Shown: positions 1 to 9,139, numbered from the stretch's first letter. The stretch: DNA of 64,000 nt from Methylotenera_A sp040387515 (GCA_040387515.1 JAZKDP010000009.1:1-64000), one strand, 5' to 3'. The notes: generated by a model not told the origin, from the sequence alone. Numbers and translations are program-made.

Positions 1-2
1 AT

Positions 3-734
3 GTGGTGCTGGAATGTACAGGCGCGTTTCGTACCAAAGAAAAATGCCAACCACATATAGATGCGGGTGCAAAAAAAGTGATTATCTCAGCGCCAGCGGA
101 TAAAAATGCTTGTGATGCAACCGTGGTGATGGGCGTCAATGAGAAAATATTAACGTCTGCCATGACCGTCATTTCAAATGCATCCTGCACAACAAATGGT
201 CTAGCGCCAATGGTTAAGGCATTACATGAAAAATTAGGTGTAGAAACTGGCTTAATGACGACCATTCACTCTTACACTAACGATCAATTGTTGATAGATG
301 GTCACCATTCTGATTTACACCGTGCGCGTGCCGCTGCTCTGAATATGATTCCAACCAAAACAGGTGCAGCGCAGGCGGTTGGTATTGTGATTCCTGAACT
401 CAAGGGTAAATTGTCTGGTTTTTCGATTCGCGTTCCTACTCCCAATGTTTCAGCCGTTGATTTAACCTTTGTTGCTAGCCGTAATACAACTAAAGAAGAA
501 GTTAATGCGATTATGAAAGAAGCCAGCGAAGGCCCGTTGAAAGGTATTTTGGCTTACAACACAGAGCCGCTAGTCTCTTCCGATTTTAATCATACCGAAA
601 CTTCCAGTAACTTCGATTCCACTCAAACAGTGGTGATTGGGAATCTGGTCAAAGTATTGTCTTGGTACGATAACGAATGGGGATTTAGCTGTCGCATGCT
701 AGATACCGCAGCGGCATGGATGAAAGCCAAATAG
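3..734 (+). CDS. gap: Glyceraldehyde-3-phosphate dehydrogenase, 5'-truncated by the window edge
   Basis: Oxidative phosphorylation of glyceraldehyde-3-phosphate to 1,3-bisphosphoglycerate with NAD(P)+, a cytoplasmic step of glycolysis and gluconeogenesis. About 243 C-terminal residues of a protein that is usually about 335 long are present; the N-terminal Rossmann half lies outside the window. The active-site segment SNASCTTN with its nucleophilic Cys is seen, followed by the HSYTNDQ segment with the catalytic His, and the C-terminal WYDNEWGFSCRM block. The first codon in view (GTG) is not the gene start. pgk follows 36 bp downstream on the same strand, so co-transcription is likely. NAD versus NADP preference cannot be judged because the determinant residues are missing. 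Confidence 0.97.
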   Translation: MVLECTGAFRTKEKCQPHIDAGAKKVIISAPADKNACDATVVMGVNEKILTSAMTVISNASCTTNGLAPMVKALHEKLGVETGLMTTIHSYTNDQLLIDGHHSDLHRARAAALNMIPTKTGAAQAVGIVIPELKGKLSGFSIRVPTPNVSAVDLTFVASRNTTKEEVNAIMKEASEGPLKGILAYNTEPLVSSDFNHTETSSNFDSTQTVVIGNLVKVLSWYDNEWGFSCRMLDTAAAWMKAK

Positions 735-770
735 TTAACACTATAAATCGCTCAATTTTTTGGAATTGTT

Positions 771-1964
771 ATGAAGTTTATCAAAATCACCGACCTTAAC
801 TTATCTGGTAAACGCGTATTCATTCGCTCAGATTTAAATGTTCCTGTTGCTGATGGCAAAGTGACTTCTGATGCGCGTATCACTGCCAGCATGGCAACCA
901 TAGAGTACGCACTTAAACAGGGTGCGAGCGTCATGGTGACATCGCATTTAGGTCGTCCTGAAGAAGGTGTTTATTCAGAAGAAAACTCACTTAAACCTGT
1001 GGTGGATGTGATTTCTGCAAAGTTGAACAAGCCGGTGCGTTTAATCAAAGACTGGGTAAATGGTGGTTTTGAAGTCGCTACTGGCGAATTGGTTGTTTTA
1101 GAAAATTGCCGCTTTAATATCGGTGAAAAAAAGAACAAAGATGAAACTGCGCAAGCTTATGCAAAATTGTGTGACGTATTTGTCATGGATGCTTTTGGCA
1201 CCGCACATCGCGCAGAAGCCAGTACATATGGCGTAGCGAAGTTTGCGCCAATTGCCTGTGCAGGCTTGTTGTTAAGTGGAGAATTGGAAGCGTTAAGTAA
1301 AGCGTTACTTAATCCAGCGCGCCCAATGGTGGCGATTGTTGGTGGTAGTAAAGTTTCCACCAAATTAACCGTGCTAGAAAGCTTGTCTGAAAAAGTAGAT
1401 CAAATGGTTGTTGGTGGAGGCATTGCTAATACATTTCTAAAAGCCGCAGGGTTTGAAGTGGGTAAATCATTATGTGAAGATGATTTAGTGCCGGTGGCGC
1501 GCACCTTAATGGATAAAATGAGCCAAAGAGGCGCAGCGGTGCCGATTGCAGTCGATGTTGTCTGTGGCAAAAAATTTGATGCAAATGAGGTCGCAGTGAA
1601 GAAAGACGCCGACTCTGTGGCAACTGACGATATGATTTTTGATATTGGCGCGAAATCTGCTAGTGCATTGGTAGAGATTATCAATAATGCCGGTACGGTG
1701 GTGTGGAACGGCCCTGTTGGCGTGTTTGAATTTGATCAGTTTGGTGAAGGCACTAAAACGATTGCACATGCGATTGCTAACACCAAAGCATTTACGCTTG
1801 CAGGCGGTGGTGACACCATTGCAGCGATTCAGAAATATGATATTTACGATAAGATTTCGTACATATCAACCGCAGGCGGTGCATTTTTAGAGTTTTTGGA
1901 AGGTAAAACCTTACCCGCTGTGGAAATTTTAGAAAGCCGAGCGAAGGAACAAGCGCAAAAATAA
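771..1964 (+). CDS. pgk: Phosphoglycerate kinase
   Basis: Transfers the acyl phosphate of 1,3-bisphosphoglycerate to ADP, giving 3-phosphoglycerate and ATP; cytoplasmic, monomeric. The 397 residues match the usual bacterial length. Visible family blocks are the N-terminal RSDLNVPVADG, the substrate-binding SHLGRP, the LENCRFNIGEKKN segment, the hinge-side VGGSKVSTKL and the nucleotide-loop GGGDTIAAIQK near the C-terminus. The ATG at 771 has a short purine-rich GGAA stretch about 10 bases upstream. It sits directly after gap and ends just before a strong intrinsic terminator, so gap-pgk probably form the end of one transcript. Confidence 0.98.
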   Translation: MKFIKITDLNLSGKRVFIRSDLNVPVADGKVTSDARITASMATIEYALKQGASVMVTSHLGRPEEGVYSEENSLKPVVDVISAKLNKPVRLIKDWVNGGFEVATGELVVLENCRFNIGEKKNKDETAQAYAKLCDVFVMDAFGTAHRAEASTYGVAKFAPIACAGLLLSGELEALSKALLNPARPMVAIVGGSKVSTKLTVLESLSEKVDQMVVGGGIANTFLKAAGFEVGKSLCEDDLVPVARTLMDKMSQRGAAVPIAVDVVCGKKFDANEVAVKKDADSVATDDMIFDIGAKSASALVEIINNAGTVVWNGPVGVFEFDQFGEGTKTIAHAIANTKAFTLAGGGDTIAAIQKYDIYDKISYISTAGGAFLEFLEGKTLPAVEILESRAKEQAQK

Positions 1965-1989
1965 ATGCAGCCTTATTTTGCACGTTTTT

Positions 1990-2015
1990 AAAAAGGGGCT
2001 TATGCCCCTTTTTTT
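1990..2015 (+). terminator. Intrinsic terminator after pgk
   Basis: Perfect 10-bp stem AAAAAGGGGC / GCCCCTTTTT with a TTAT loop followed by further T residues, 25 bp after the pgk stop. It separates gap-pgk from pyk. Confidence 0.9.
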
Positions 2016-2100
2016 ATTTTGGATAAAGTTTAGTATTGGATAAAGCTTATTGTTAATTTAATCTTTATTGTCAAATCAAAGTAAGCTCGAACAGGCATTC

Positions 2101-3528
2101 ATGATATTACGCAAAACGAAAATTGTAGCAACACTAGGCCCAGCCAGCTCTTCAGAAGAAATGATTGCGCGCTTAATTTTGGCTGGCGTGAATGTGGTGC
2201 GACTTAACTTTTCACATGGCACTGCCGATGAACATATCAATCGCGCAGAAATTGTGCGCAAAATTGCGTTAAAGCTAGGTCGGCCAGTTGGTGTGCTTTG
2301 CGATTTGCAAGGGCCAAAAATTAGAATTGGTAAGTTTGAACTAGGCAAAATCACTTTAAAGACTGGCGACATATTTATTTTGGATGCTGATTGCGTATTG
2401 GGCGATCATTACAAAGTGGGATTGGATTATAAAACCTTGCCGCAGGAAGTGACGGAAGGTGTTGTGCTGTTGCTGGATGATGGCAGAGTTACCATGCAGG
2501 TAGATAGAATTAAAGGCAATCAAATTCACTGCGTCGTTTTAAGTGGCGGTGTGTTGAGTAACAATAAAGGCATTAACCGTCAGGGAGGTGGATTATCAGC
2601 CGATGCGTTAACCGCAAAAGATAAACAAGACCTGATAACTGCGGTGGCTTTAGAAGCTGACTATATCGCTATCTCTTTTCCAAAATCGGCATTAGATGTG
2701 ATTCAAGCGAAGACTTTGGTTAAAAAAGCGGGTGGCACTGCCAGTATTGTGGCCAAAATTGAACGTGCGGAAGCGATTGACCATTTAGAAGCGATTATTG
2801 AAGCCAGTGATGCCATCATGGTGGCGCGCGGCGATTTAGGTGTTGAAGTGGGCGATGCGGCTGTGCCTGGCTTGCAAAAGCGCATGATACGCATGGCGCG
2901 CGCGCAAAATAAATTAGTGATTACCGCCACGCAAATGATGGAATCAATGATTACCAGCCCGATCCCAACGCGTGCGGAAGTATCCGACGTGGCCAATGCG
3001 GTGTTAGATGGCACTGATGCAGTCATGTTGTCTGCCGAAACTGCTGCTGGGCAATATCCACTAGAAACTGTGCAAGCGGTTGATAGAGTGGTGATGGAAG
3101 CGGAAAAGGAATATTTTAATCAATTTCGCGTTCAAAAATTAGACCAAGTATTTGTTAAAACGGACGAGGCGATTGCTGCCGCTGCGATTTATACCGCACA
3201 GCATTTAAGGGTAAAAGCCATTGCCGCATTGACGCAATCGGGCAATGCAGCGCAATGGTTATCGCGCGCAGATGCGCAAGTGCCGATTTATGCGCTGTCA
3301 CCTGATAAATTTGCGCGCAGAAAACTCACTTTGCACCGCGGCGTTTACCCTTATCCAATTGAACATGAAAACAAAAATAGGGATGAAATCTTGCAAGAGA
3401 TGCAGCAAGTTTTATTGCAGCAAAAGGCCGTGGATATTGGCGATTTAGTATTACTCACTTTTGGTGAGCCAATTGGTAGTTTGGGCGGTACTAATACAAT
3501 GAAAATTATTAAGGTGGGAGATTTTTAA
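2101..3528 (+). CDS. pyk: Pyruvate kinase
   Basis: Converts phosphoenolpyruvate and ADP to pyruvate and ATP in the cytoplasm, usually as an allosteric tetramer. With the ATG at 2101 the protein is 475 residues and begins MILRKTKIVATLGPAS, the conserved start of the family. The reading frame is open back to a TTG at 2068, but those 11 extra residues are not family-like. Seen: the NFSHG motif, the metal/PEP-binding block around MVARGDLGVE, the ATQMMESM segment and the C-terminal alpha/beta regulatory domain. No strong Shine-Dalgarno precedes 2101. It lies between the pgk terminator and purC, and so probably has its own promoter. Confidence 0.96.
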   Translation: MILRKTKIVATLGPASSSEEMIARLILAGVNVVRLNFSHGTADEHINRAEIVRKIALKLGRPVGVLCDLQGPKIRIGKFELGKITLKTGDIFILDADCVLGDHYKVGLDYKTLPQEVTEGVVLLLDDGRVTMQVDRIKGNQIHCVVLSGGVLSNNKGINRQGGGLSADALTAKDKQDLITAVALEADYIAISFPKSALDVIQAKTLVKKAGGTASIVAKIERAEAIDHLEAIIEASDAIMVARGDLGVEVGDAAVPGLQKRMIRMARAQNKLVITATQMMESMITSPIPTRAEVSDVANAVLDGTDAVMLSAETAAGQYPLETVQAVDRVVMEAEKEYFNQFRVQKLDQVFVKTDEAIAAAAIYTAQHLRVKAIAALTQSGNAAQWLSRADAQVPIYALSPDKFARRKLTLHRGVYPYPIEHENKNRDEILQEMQQVLLQQKAVDIGDLVLLTFGEPIGSLGGTNTMKIIKVGDF

Positions 3529-3538
3529 TATTAATTGT

Positions 3539-3564
3539 CCGTTAACTTGCAAAAAAGTTAACGG
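3539..3564. repeat. Perfect 10-bp hairpin after pyk
   Basis: CCGTTAACTT / AAGTTAACGG arms around a 6-base loop, ten bases after the pyk stop. There is no T-tract, so this is at best a weak or Rho-assisted terminator. A TATAAT hexamer at 3606-3611 further downstream could be the -10 element of purC, without a convincing -35 element. Confidence 0.5.
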
Positions 3565-3666
3565 AATAAATGTGTTAAAAATATGCATTACTAAGCGCTG
3601 CAATTTATAATAAGGCACTTTCAATTTTTATGTGCAATCACAGTTGCATATGACAGACGTGCCAAA

Positions 3667-4581
3667 ATGACTCAGCCTTTACTCAAAACCAATCTCAACA
3701 GCCTAAATTTAATCCATCAAGGTAAAGTGCGCGATATTTACGCGATTGATGCTGACACCATGTTGCTAGTCAGCACGGATAGATTGTCTGCATTTGATGT
3801 GATTTTGCCTACAGGGATACCCAACAAAGGCGCCATGCTGACGCAAATGGCGAACTTTTGGTTTGAAAAACTGCAACATATTGTGCCCAATCATTTAACT
3901 GGCATAAACCCGCACAGTGTTGTTGATAATGCTGAAGATAAATCACAGTTGGGCGAAGGAAATTTAAGCCGTGCCGTGGTCGTAAAAAAGCTTAAACCTT
4001 TGCCGATTGAAGCGATTGTGCGCGGTTATTTGGTTGGTAGCGGTTGGAAAGAATATAAAGCCAAAGGCACGGTATGCGGCATTACCTTGCCAACAGGTTT
4101 GCAAGAAGCATCAAAACTGCCAACGCCAATCTTTACGCCGTCGTCCAAAGCCGCAGTGGGTGAGCATGATGAAAATATCAGTTTGCAAGCCTGTGCAGAT
4201 TTAATTGGCCATGATATGGCAGAAAAAATCGCAAAAGTAGCGATTCAACTGTATAGCGAAGCAGCTGAATACGCGCTAACTAAAGGCATTATTATTGCAG
4301 ATACTAAATTTGAATTTGGTTTAGATGCCAATGGCGTTCTGCATGTGATGGATGAAGTGTTAACGCCTGATTCATCCCGTTTTTGGCCATTAGCGCAATA
4401 TAAAGTCGGCAGCAATCCACCCAGTTACGATAAGCAATTTGTGCGCGATTGGTTAGAAAGTATCCAGTGGAATAAAGCACCGCCAGCGCCAGCTTTACCT
4501 GAAGATGTGGCGCAAAAAACCAGTGAAAAATATCTTGAAGCGTATGAGAAGTTAACGGGTCAAAAGCTGACAGGTAACTAA
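3667..4581 (+). CDS. purC: Phosphoribosylaminoimidazole-succinocarboxamide synthase (SAICAR synthetase)
   Basis: ATP-dependent ligation of aspartate to CAIR, step 7 of purine biosynthesis, cytoplasmic. 304 residues, the longer form of the family. Seen: the N-terminal GKVRDIYAID nucleotide-binding loop, STDRLSAFDVILP, the IEAIVRGYLVGSGWKEY block, IIIADTKFEFG and the C-terminal DEVLTPDSSRFW motif. The ATG at 3667 is supported by alignment of the N-terminus; the upstream sequence has no clear Shine-Dalgarno. Followed after 18 bp by a small membrane-protein gene that may be co-transcribed. Confidence 0.97.
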   Translation: MTQPLLKTNLNSLNLIHQGKVRDIYAIDADTMLLVSTDRLSAFDVILPTGIPNKGAMLTQMANFWFEKLQHIVPNHLTGINPHSVVDNAEDKSQLGEGNLSRAVVVKKLKPLPIEAIVRGYLVGSGWKEYKAKGTVCGITLPTGLQEASKLPTPIFTPSSKAAVGEHDENISLQACADLIGHDMAEKIAKVAIQLYSEAAEYALTKGIIIADTKFEFGLDANGVLHVMDEVLTPDSSRFWPLAQYKVGSNPPSYDKQFVRDWLESIQWNKAPPAPALPEDVAQKTSEKYLEAYEKLTGQKLTGN

Positions 4582-4599
4582 TCGGTTTAATAGGTTGAT

Positions 4600-4887
4600 A
4601 TGTTAGCAAAATTAAAACAAATAGCCGCGCGCCTTAAGGCCGAGTTTGTTTTTTACCAGCGTTTGCAGCAACATCCACAAACGCCCAAGCTGGCTAAAGC
4701 GTTGTTATGGCTAGCGATTGGTTATGTATTAATGCCGTTTGATTTAATTCCAGATTTTCTGCCGATTATTGGGCAATTAGATGAACTGGTGATTATCCCG
4801 TTGTTGTTATATTTTGCATTGAAATTAACGCCCGCACACATTGTTGTTGAGTGTCGGAGTGCAGAAAGTGGACGTGTTCTCACATGA
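4600..4887 (+). CDS. DUF1232 (YkvA-like) small membrane protein
   Basis: 95 residues. A basic amphipathic N-terminus (about 1-30) is followed by two hydrophobic segments containing the hallmark stretch YVLMPFDLIPDFLPIIGQLD (about residues 46-65), characteristic of the DUF1232 family. The biochemical role of this family is unknown to me; some members affect envelope stress or salt tolerance. Its stop codon overlaps the start of the following DedA gene as ATGA, so the two are translationally coupled, which suggests a shared inner-membrane role. Confidence 0.8.
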   Translation: MLAKLKQIAARLKAEFVFYQRLQQHPQTPKLAKALLWLAIGYVLMPFDLIPDFLPIIGQLDELVIIPLLLYFALKLTPAHIVVECRSAESGRVLT

Positions 4888-5516
4888 TGCAAATATGGCA
4901 AATGGTTCTGAATTTTGATGCACATTTGCCAGAATTAGTCGCCGCACATGCCAATATGGTTTACCTCAGTTTGTTTGGTGTGGTCTTTTTAGAAATAGGT
5001 GTGTTGCCATTCTTTTTTCTGCCTAGTAATCCATTTTTATTTGTCTGTGGTGCGGTCTGGGCGGCTTCACAATTAAATGTCGGCATATTACTAGTGGTGC
5101 TAATCGTAGCTGCAGTGCTAGGAAATCTTTGTGGCTACGCTTTGGGTAAAACAATCGGGCAAATATTTTTTGTGGATTATTTAAAATGGCCAAGTCAGGC
5201 GACGTTAGATAAAACGCACATTTTTTACGATAAGCATGGTGAAAAAGGCTTTTTATTTTGCTTGTTTTTACCAGTGGTTCGAACGCTTGCGCCATTTTTA
5301 GCGGGTTTAACGCAAATGGTTTTTATTAAATTCGCTCGTGCGTCGTCAATTGGCGCAGTGCTGTGGGTGTTAACTTGCGTGCTAATGGGATATTTTTTCG
5401 GCAATATTCCGCTTATTAAACATCACTTGGGTTTGTTTATTATGGCAGGCGTAGGTTTGTTGGTTGTCGCGCTATTGCTTAAAAAAGGCTGGCAATGTTT
5501 CGTTAAAACGCATTAA
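4884..5516 (+). CDS. DedA-family inner-membrane protein (SNARE-associated/VTT domain)
   Basis: Polytopic inner-membrane protein of the DedA/YqjA/YohD family, whose members act in undecaprenyl-phosphate or phospholipid flipping and membrane-potential homeostasis. With the ATG at 4884 it is 210 residues; the frame is open to 4851, but the ATGA overlap with the DUF1232 gene favours 4884. Seen: the entry segment LPFFFLPSNPFLFVCG, the re-entrant region GNLCGYALGKTIG, the FLPVVRTLAPFLAG motif with the conserved Arg of this family, and a C-terminal pair of hydrophobic helices. Which of the several DedA subgroups it belongs to cannot be decided from the sequence alone. Confidence 0.88.
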   Translation: MMQIWQMVLNFDAHLPELVAAHANMVYLSLFGVVFLEIGVLPFFFLPSNPFLFVCGAVWAASQLNVGILLVVLIVAAVLGNLCGYALGKTIGQIFFVDYLKWPSQATLDKTHIFYDKHGEKGFLFCLFLPVVRTLAPFLAGLTQMVFIKFARASSIGAVLWVLTCVLMGYFFGNIPLIKHHLGLFIMAGVGLLVVALLLKKGWQCFVKTH

Positions 5517-5668
5517 TGTTTTGCTTAAGAGTTTACTTACCAACATTAATCATTTATTCAACCATGCACGAATCTCTTAACCTTCTCTTGTAACCATGAT
5601 TCGGCGCAACAAAACATTTACAAACTTCAAGTATAATTTCGTTTTTCTAGTTCAAGGCTATATTCAAC

Positions 5669-6217
5669 ATGTCGTTAAACCAAGTGCCATCTGGCAATGA
5701 TTTACCCAATGATTTTAATGTGATTATTGAAATTCCAATGCAGGGTGACCCTGTTAAATACGAAGTCGATAAAGACAGCGGTGCGATTTTTGTGGACCGT
5801 TTTATGGGTACCGCTATGCAGTATCCAACTAATTACGGTTATATCCCACACACTTTATCGGATGATGGCGACCCTGTAGATGTGTTGGTGATGACGCCTG
5901 TACCGTTAATTCCTGGTGTGGTTGTGCGTTGCCGTCCATTAGGCGTGCTATTAATGGAAGATGAAGCTGGTCTGGATGCAAAAGTTTTTGCAGTGCCCGT
6001 GCCTAAAGTGTGTGGCTTGTATGGTCACTTGGAAAGCCTTGCTGATGTTTCACCATGGCGCTTAGAAATGATTTCACATTTTTTCGAGCATTATAAAGAT
6101 TTAGACAAAGGCAAATGGGTGAAAATCAATGGCTGGGGTGATATTGAAGCGGCAAGAAAAGAAATTTTAGCTGGCGTGGAAAATTATAACAATGCGGCTG
6201 TTAAACCGGCATTTTAA
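5669..6217 (+). CDS. ppa: Soluble inorganic pyrophosphatase, family I
   Basis: Hydrolyses pyrophosphate to orthophosphate with Mg2+ in the cytoplasm, pulling biosynthetic reactions forward. 182 residues, close to the E. coli enzyme. The catalytic signature DDGDPVDVLVMTP with its metal-binding Asp residues is intact, as are the substrate-binding YEVDKDSG near the N-terminus and KWVKINGWGD near the C-terminus. It is convergent with the membrane pyrophosphatase gene hppA; the two share the terminator at 6257-6284. Having both enzymes means the cell can either waste or conserve the energy of pyrophosphate. Confidence 0.97.
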   Translation: MSLNQVPSGNDLPNDFNVIIEIPMQGDPVKYEVDKDSGAIFVDRFMGTAMQYPTNYGYIPHTLSDDGDPVDVLVMTPVPLIPGVVVRCRPLGVLLMEDEAGLDAKVFAVPVPKVCGLYGHLESLADVSPWRLEMISHFFEHYKDLDKGKWVKINGWGDIEAARKEILAGVENYNNAAVKPAF

Positions 6218-6256
6218 TTAGACGGTTAAACGTTATAGTGTTAAATAACATACAAT

Positions 6257-6284
6257 AAAAAAGGCAGCTAAGGCTGCCTTTTTT
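6257..6284. terminator. Bidirectional terminator between ppa and hppA
   Basis: Perfect 12-bp stem AAAAAAGGCAGC / GCTGCCTTTTTT with a 4-base loop. It carries an A-tract on one side and a T-tract on the other, so it can work for both convergent genes. Confidence 0.9.
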
Positions 6285-6320
6285 ACGTTAAAACTTTATT
6301 TTTTCAGATTAAACAGTGGA

Positions 6321-8354
6321 TTAAACATGTAGTAAAGGCACAATTAACAGTGCCACGATATTAATAATTTTAATCAATGGATTCACGGCAGGGCCAGCAG
6401 TATCCTTGTACGGATCGCCAACAGTATCGCCAGTCACCGCGGCTTTGTGTGCGTCTGAACCTTTGCCACCGTGGTTGCCATCTTCAATATACTTTTTGGC
6501 GTTATCCCAAGCACCGCCGCCAGTACACATTGAAATAGCCACGAATAAGCCCGTTACAATCGTACCCATCAGCAAACCACCTAATGCAACGGGGCCCAAT
6601 AGTAAGCCGACTGCAATTGGCACTGCGACTGGTAATAATGACGGAATCATCATTTCTTTAATCGCAGCAGTGGTCAGCATATCAACGGCTTTACCGTATT
6701 CTGGTTTAGCCGTGCCTTCCATAATGCCTTTAATGTCGCGGAACTGCCGACGTACTTCTTCTACCACTGCGCCAGCTGCACGACCAACCGCTTCCATCGC
6801 CATTGCAGCAAATAAGAAAGGAATTAAGCCGCCGATAAATAAGCCAATAATCACCATTGGGTCGCTTAAATCAAACTTTACCGCAATGCCTGCCCCTTCT
6901 AGTTTGTGCGTGTAATCGGCAAATAATACCAATGCCGCCAACCCCGCAGAACCAATCGCGTAGCCTTTAGTCACGGCTTTGGTTGTATTACCCACTGCGT
7001 CCAGCGGGTCAGTTACATCTCGTACTTCAGCCGGCAAACCAGCCATTTCTGCGATACCGCCAGCGTTATCGGTAATCGGGCCATAAGCATCTAGTGCCAC
7101 TACAATGCCTGCCATGCTTAACATGGCAGTGGCTGCAATCGCGATACCGTACAAACCGCCTAGATGGAACGACGTCCAAATGGCTAAACACACAGAAAGT
7201 ACAGGCCACGCAGTCGATTTCATTGATATGCCAATGCCTGCAATGATATTGGTCGCGTGACCAGTGGTTGAAGCTTGCGCTACATGTCTAACTGGCGCGT
7301 AATCCGTGCCAGTGTAGTATTCAGTAATCCAAACTAATGCAGCCGTTAAAATTAAACCAACCGCGCAAGAGCCGAACAATTGATTTGCGGAAACTGTTAA
7401 GTCGCCCGCGGTTAAGCCTTGTGGAAACAAGTGCTGCGTGACAAAGTAAAAGGCAATTAGCGATAAGATGCCGGCAACGGCTAAACCTTTGTATAAAGCA
7501 GGCATCACGTTTTTCATGCCCGGCGAAGCTTTTACAAAGAAGCAGCCGATGATAGAAGCGATAATTGATACAGCACCAAGCATTAACGGATAAATCACAG
7601 CATTCGAGCCTGCGTCAGAAATCAATAAACTACCTAATACCATCGTGGCGATTAAGGTAACGGCATAGGTTTCAAATAAGTCAGCTGCCATGCCTGCACA
7701 GTCGCCCACATTGTCGCCTACGTTATCAGCAATCACAGCAGGGTTGCGTGGATCATCTTCAGGAATGCCTGCTTCTACTTTGCCGACTAAATCCGCGCCA
7801 ACGTCTGCACCCTTGGTAAAGATACCGCCACCTAAGCGCGCAAAGATGGATATTAATGAAGAGCCAAATGCCAAGCCAATTAACGGATCTAAGTTTGTGT
7901 TAGCTTCGGCGCCTAAATACCAGTAAAAACCAGCCACGCCTAATAAGCCTAAACCTACCACCAGCATGCCGGTAATTGCACCACCCTTAAATGCTACATC
8001 CAAAGCTGGACCAATGCCTTTGGTTGCGGCTTGAGCAGTGCGTACATTGGCTTTTACCGATACGCTCATGCCAATAAAACCACACGCGCCTGATAATACT
8101 GCGCCGATTACAAATCCTATAGCGGTCGTAATGCCTAAAAATACAGCGATTAAAATTGCCAATACAACGCCCACGATAGCAATTGTTTTGTACTGACGAG
8201 ATAAATAGGCGGCTGCGCCTTGTTGAATTGCGCCTGCGATTTCTTGCATACGCGCGTTGCCTGCTGGCAAACGGGTAATCCATCTACTCATTACGACACC
8301 ATAGAGCACTGCTAAAACTGCGGCAGCTATGGCGATTATTAGTGCAACTGACAT
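6321..8354 (-). CDS. hppA: Membrane-bound H+-translocating pyrophosphatase, K+-independent type
   Basis: Couples pyrophosphate hydrolysis to ion pumping across the cytoplasmic membrane. 677 residues with about 16 hydrophobic segments. Seen: the substrate site DVGADLVGKVEAGIPEDDPR (about 184-203), followed by the Asp-rich DNVGDNVGDCAG; a second acidic cluster near TDNAGGIAEMAG (428-439); and the C-terminal TGDTVGDPYKDTAGP. In GNTTKAVTKG (455-464) the Lys at 459 and Thr at 462 are the residues known to mark the K+-independent proton-pumping subgroup; K+-dependent enzymes have Ala and Gly there. The ATG is preceded by a good Shine-Dalgarno (GGGAGA). The long AT-rich upstream region probably holds its promoter. 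Confidence 0.96.
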   Translation of the reverse strand: MSVALIIAIAAAVLAVLYGVVMSRWITRLPAGNARMQEIAGAIQQGAAAYLSRQYKTIAIVGVVLAILIAVFLGITTAIGFVIGAVLSGACGFIGMSVSVKANVRTAQAATKGIGPALDVAFKGGAITGMLVVGLGLLGVAGFYWYLGAEANTNLDPLIGLAFGSSLISIFARLGGGIFTKGADVGADLVGKVEAGIPEDDPRNPAVIADNVGDNVGDCAGMAADLFETYAVTLIATMVLGSLLISDAGSNAVIYPLMLGAVSIIASIIGCFFVKASPGMKNVMPALYKGLAVAGILSLIAFYFVTQHLFPQGLTAGDLTVSANQLFGSCAVGLILTAALVWITEYYTGTDYAPVRHVAQASTTGHATNIIAGIGISMKSTAWPVLSVCLAIWTSFHLGGLYGIAIAATAMLSMAGIVVALDAYGPITDNAGGIAEMAGLPAEVRDVTDPLDAVGNTTKAVTKGYAIGSAGLAALVLFADYTHKLEGAGIAVKFDLSDPMVIIGLFIGGLIPFLFAAMAMEAVGRAAGAVVEEVRRQFRDIKGIMEGTAKPEYGKAVDMLTTAAIKEMMIPSLLPVAVPIAVGLLLGPVALGGLLMGTIVTGLFVAISMCTGGGAWDNAKKYIEDGNHGGKGSDAHKAAVTGDTVGDPYKDTAGPAVNPLIKIINIVALLIVPLLHV

Positions 8355-8692
8355 GACTTCTCCCTATCTATTTATTATGAATAAATCTGAAACGACATCA
8401 ATGACTGTAAGAATAATGCGACTAGCTTTTAAAACTAAGTTGTAACAAATGTAATTAATTTGTAACAGCTGAATGCATTATGGCACTAAAAAACGGTGGC
8501 GACAACCTGTTAGATTGTTGAGATAATTTTCACGTAAAGTTAATTAAAACAAGCGTTTCAAGCCAATTTTAATCTGATGGTAAGCTTGATTTTTTTAACG
8601 CTAGGCTTGGTGATGAAATGGTTTTAAGTGCCTATTTCCTCGGCGGTTTAACTTGGCGATTTAAAATCGTGTACTGTTGAATCAAGAGGGGT
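8355..8692. other. Intergenic region upstream of hppA (338 bp)
   Basis: No open frame I can support. It must contain the hppA promoter (minus strand) and the 3' end of the DUF721 transcript. Two exact copies of TTGTAACA lie at 8440-8447 and 8460-8467, 20 bp apart, and a small palindrome CGATTT-A-AAATCG sits at 8657-8669. I see no T-tract terminator and no tRNA-like arm. Confidence 0.6.
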
Positions 8693-9139
8693 TTATTGCG
8701 ATATTTTGCTGGCGAGTGAGTTAAGTTGACTGGATAAGGGCGACTCGCCTAAATCTAGTGCTAACTTTTGTAGGCTGTTGGCAGCGTTTTTAGAGAGCTT
8801 GCGTACAGGTTTTACCGGCACTTTGGGATGAGATTTAACTTGCACTTTCACCACAATTGCAGTAACTTTACATTCCCTAAAGTTAGGGTTACTTTGTTGC
8901 AGATTTTGTAACTGAGTCAAAAGATTAGCAATTGTCAGCTTGATTTTATTTGCAACAATTGCACTGTGTGCGTAAACAGTTAGCTGACCGTTTATTAAAC
9001 TGCCCACAAAGCTCAAATTGCTCAGCATTTGTGGACTTGCAGCCATCCAAAATTTTTGCAACAGTTGGTGAGACTGCACATTTTTAGTCAAAGCATTAAG
9101 TTGGCTATTGTGATTGAGAAGCGTGTCAATTTTGCGCAT
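8693..9139 (-). CDS. DUF721 protein, DciA-like helicase-loader candidate
   Basis: 148 residues. The N-terminal two thirds contain a DUF721-like pattern: a tryptophan-bearing start (FWMAASPQML), the LTVYAHSAIVANKI strand-helix unit and a leucine-rich helix. The rest is a basic linker (KSHPKVPVKPVRKL) and a short C-terminal helix. DUF721/DciA proteins load the replicative helicase DnaB in bacteria lacking DnaC-type loaders; in other betaproteobacteria a DUF721 gene sits next to an M23 peptidase gene and secA, as here. The similarity is weak, so the DciA role is inferred from fold pattern and neighbourhood. Divergent from the M23 gene, with 123 bp between. Confidence 0.65.
   Translation of the reverse strand: MRKIDTLLNHNSQLNALTKNVQSHQLLQKFWMAASPQMLSNLSFVGSLINGQLTVYAHSAIVANKIKLTIANLLTQLQNLQQSNPNFRECKVTAIVVKVQVKSHPKVPVKPVRKLSKNAANSLQKLALDLGESPLSSQLNSLASKISQ

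Noticed and set aside
2068..2100. N-terminal extension of pyruvate kinase from a TTG
   Set aside because: The conserved family start aligns with the ATG at 2101; the extra residues are not conserved in the family as I know it.
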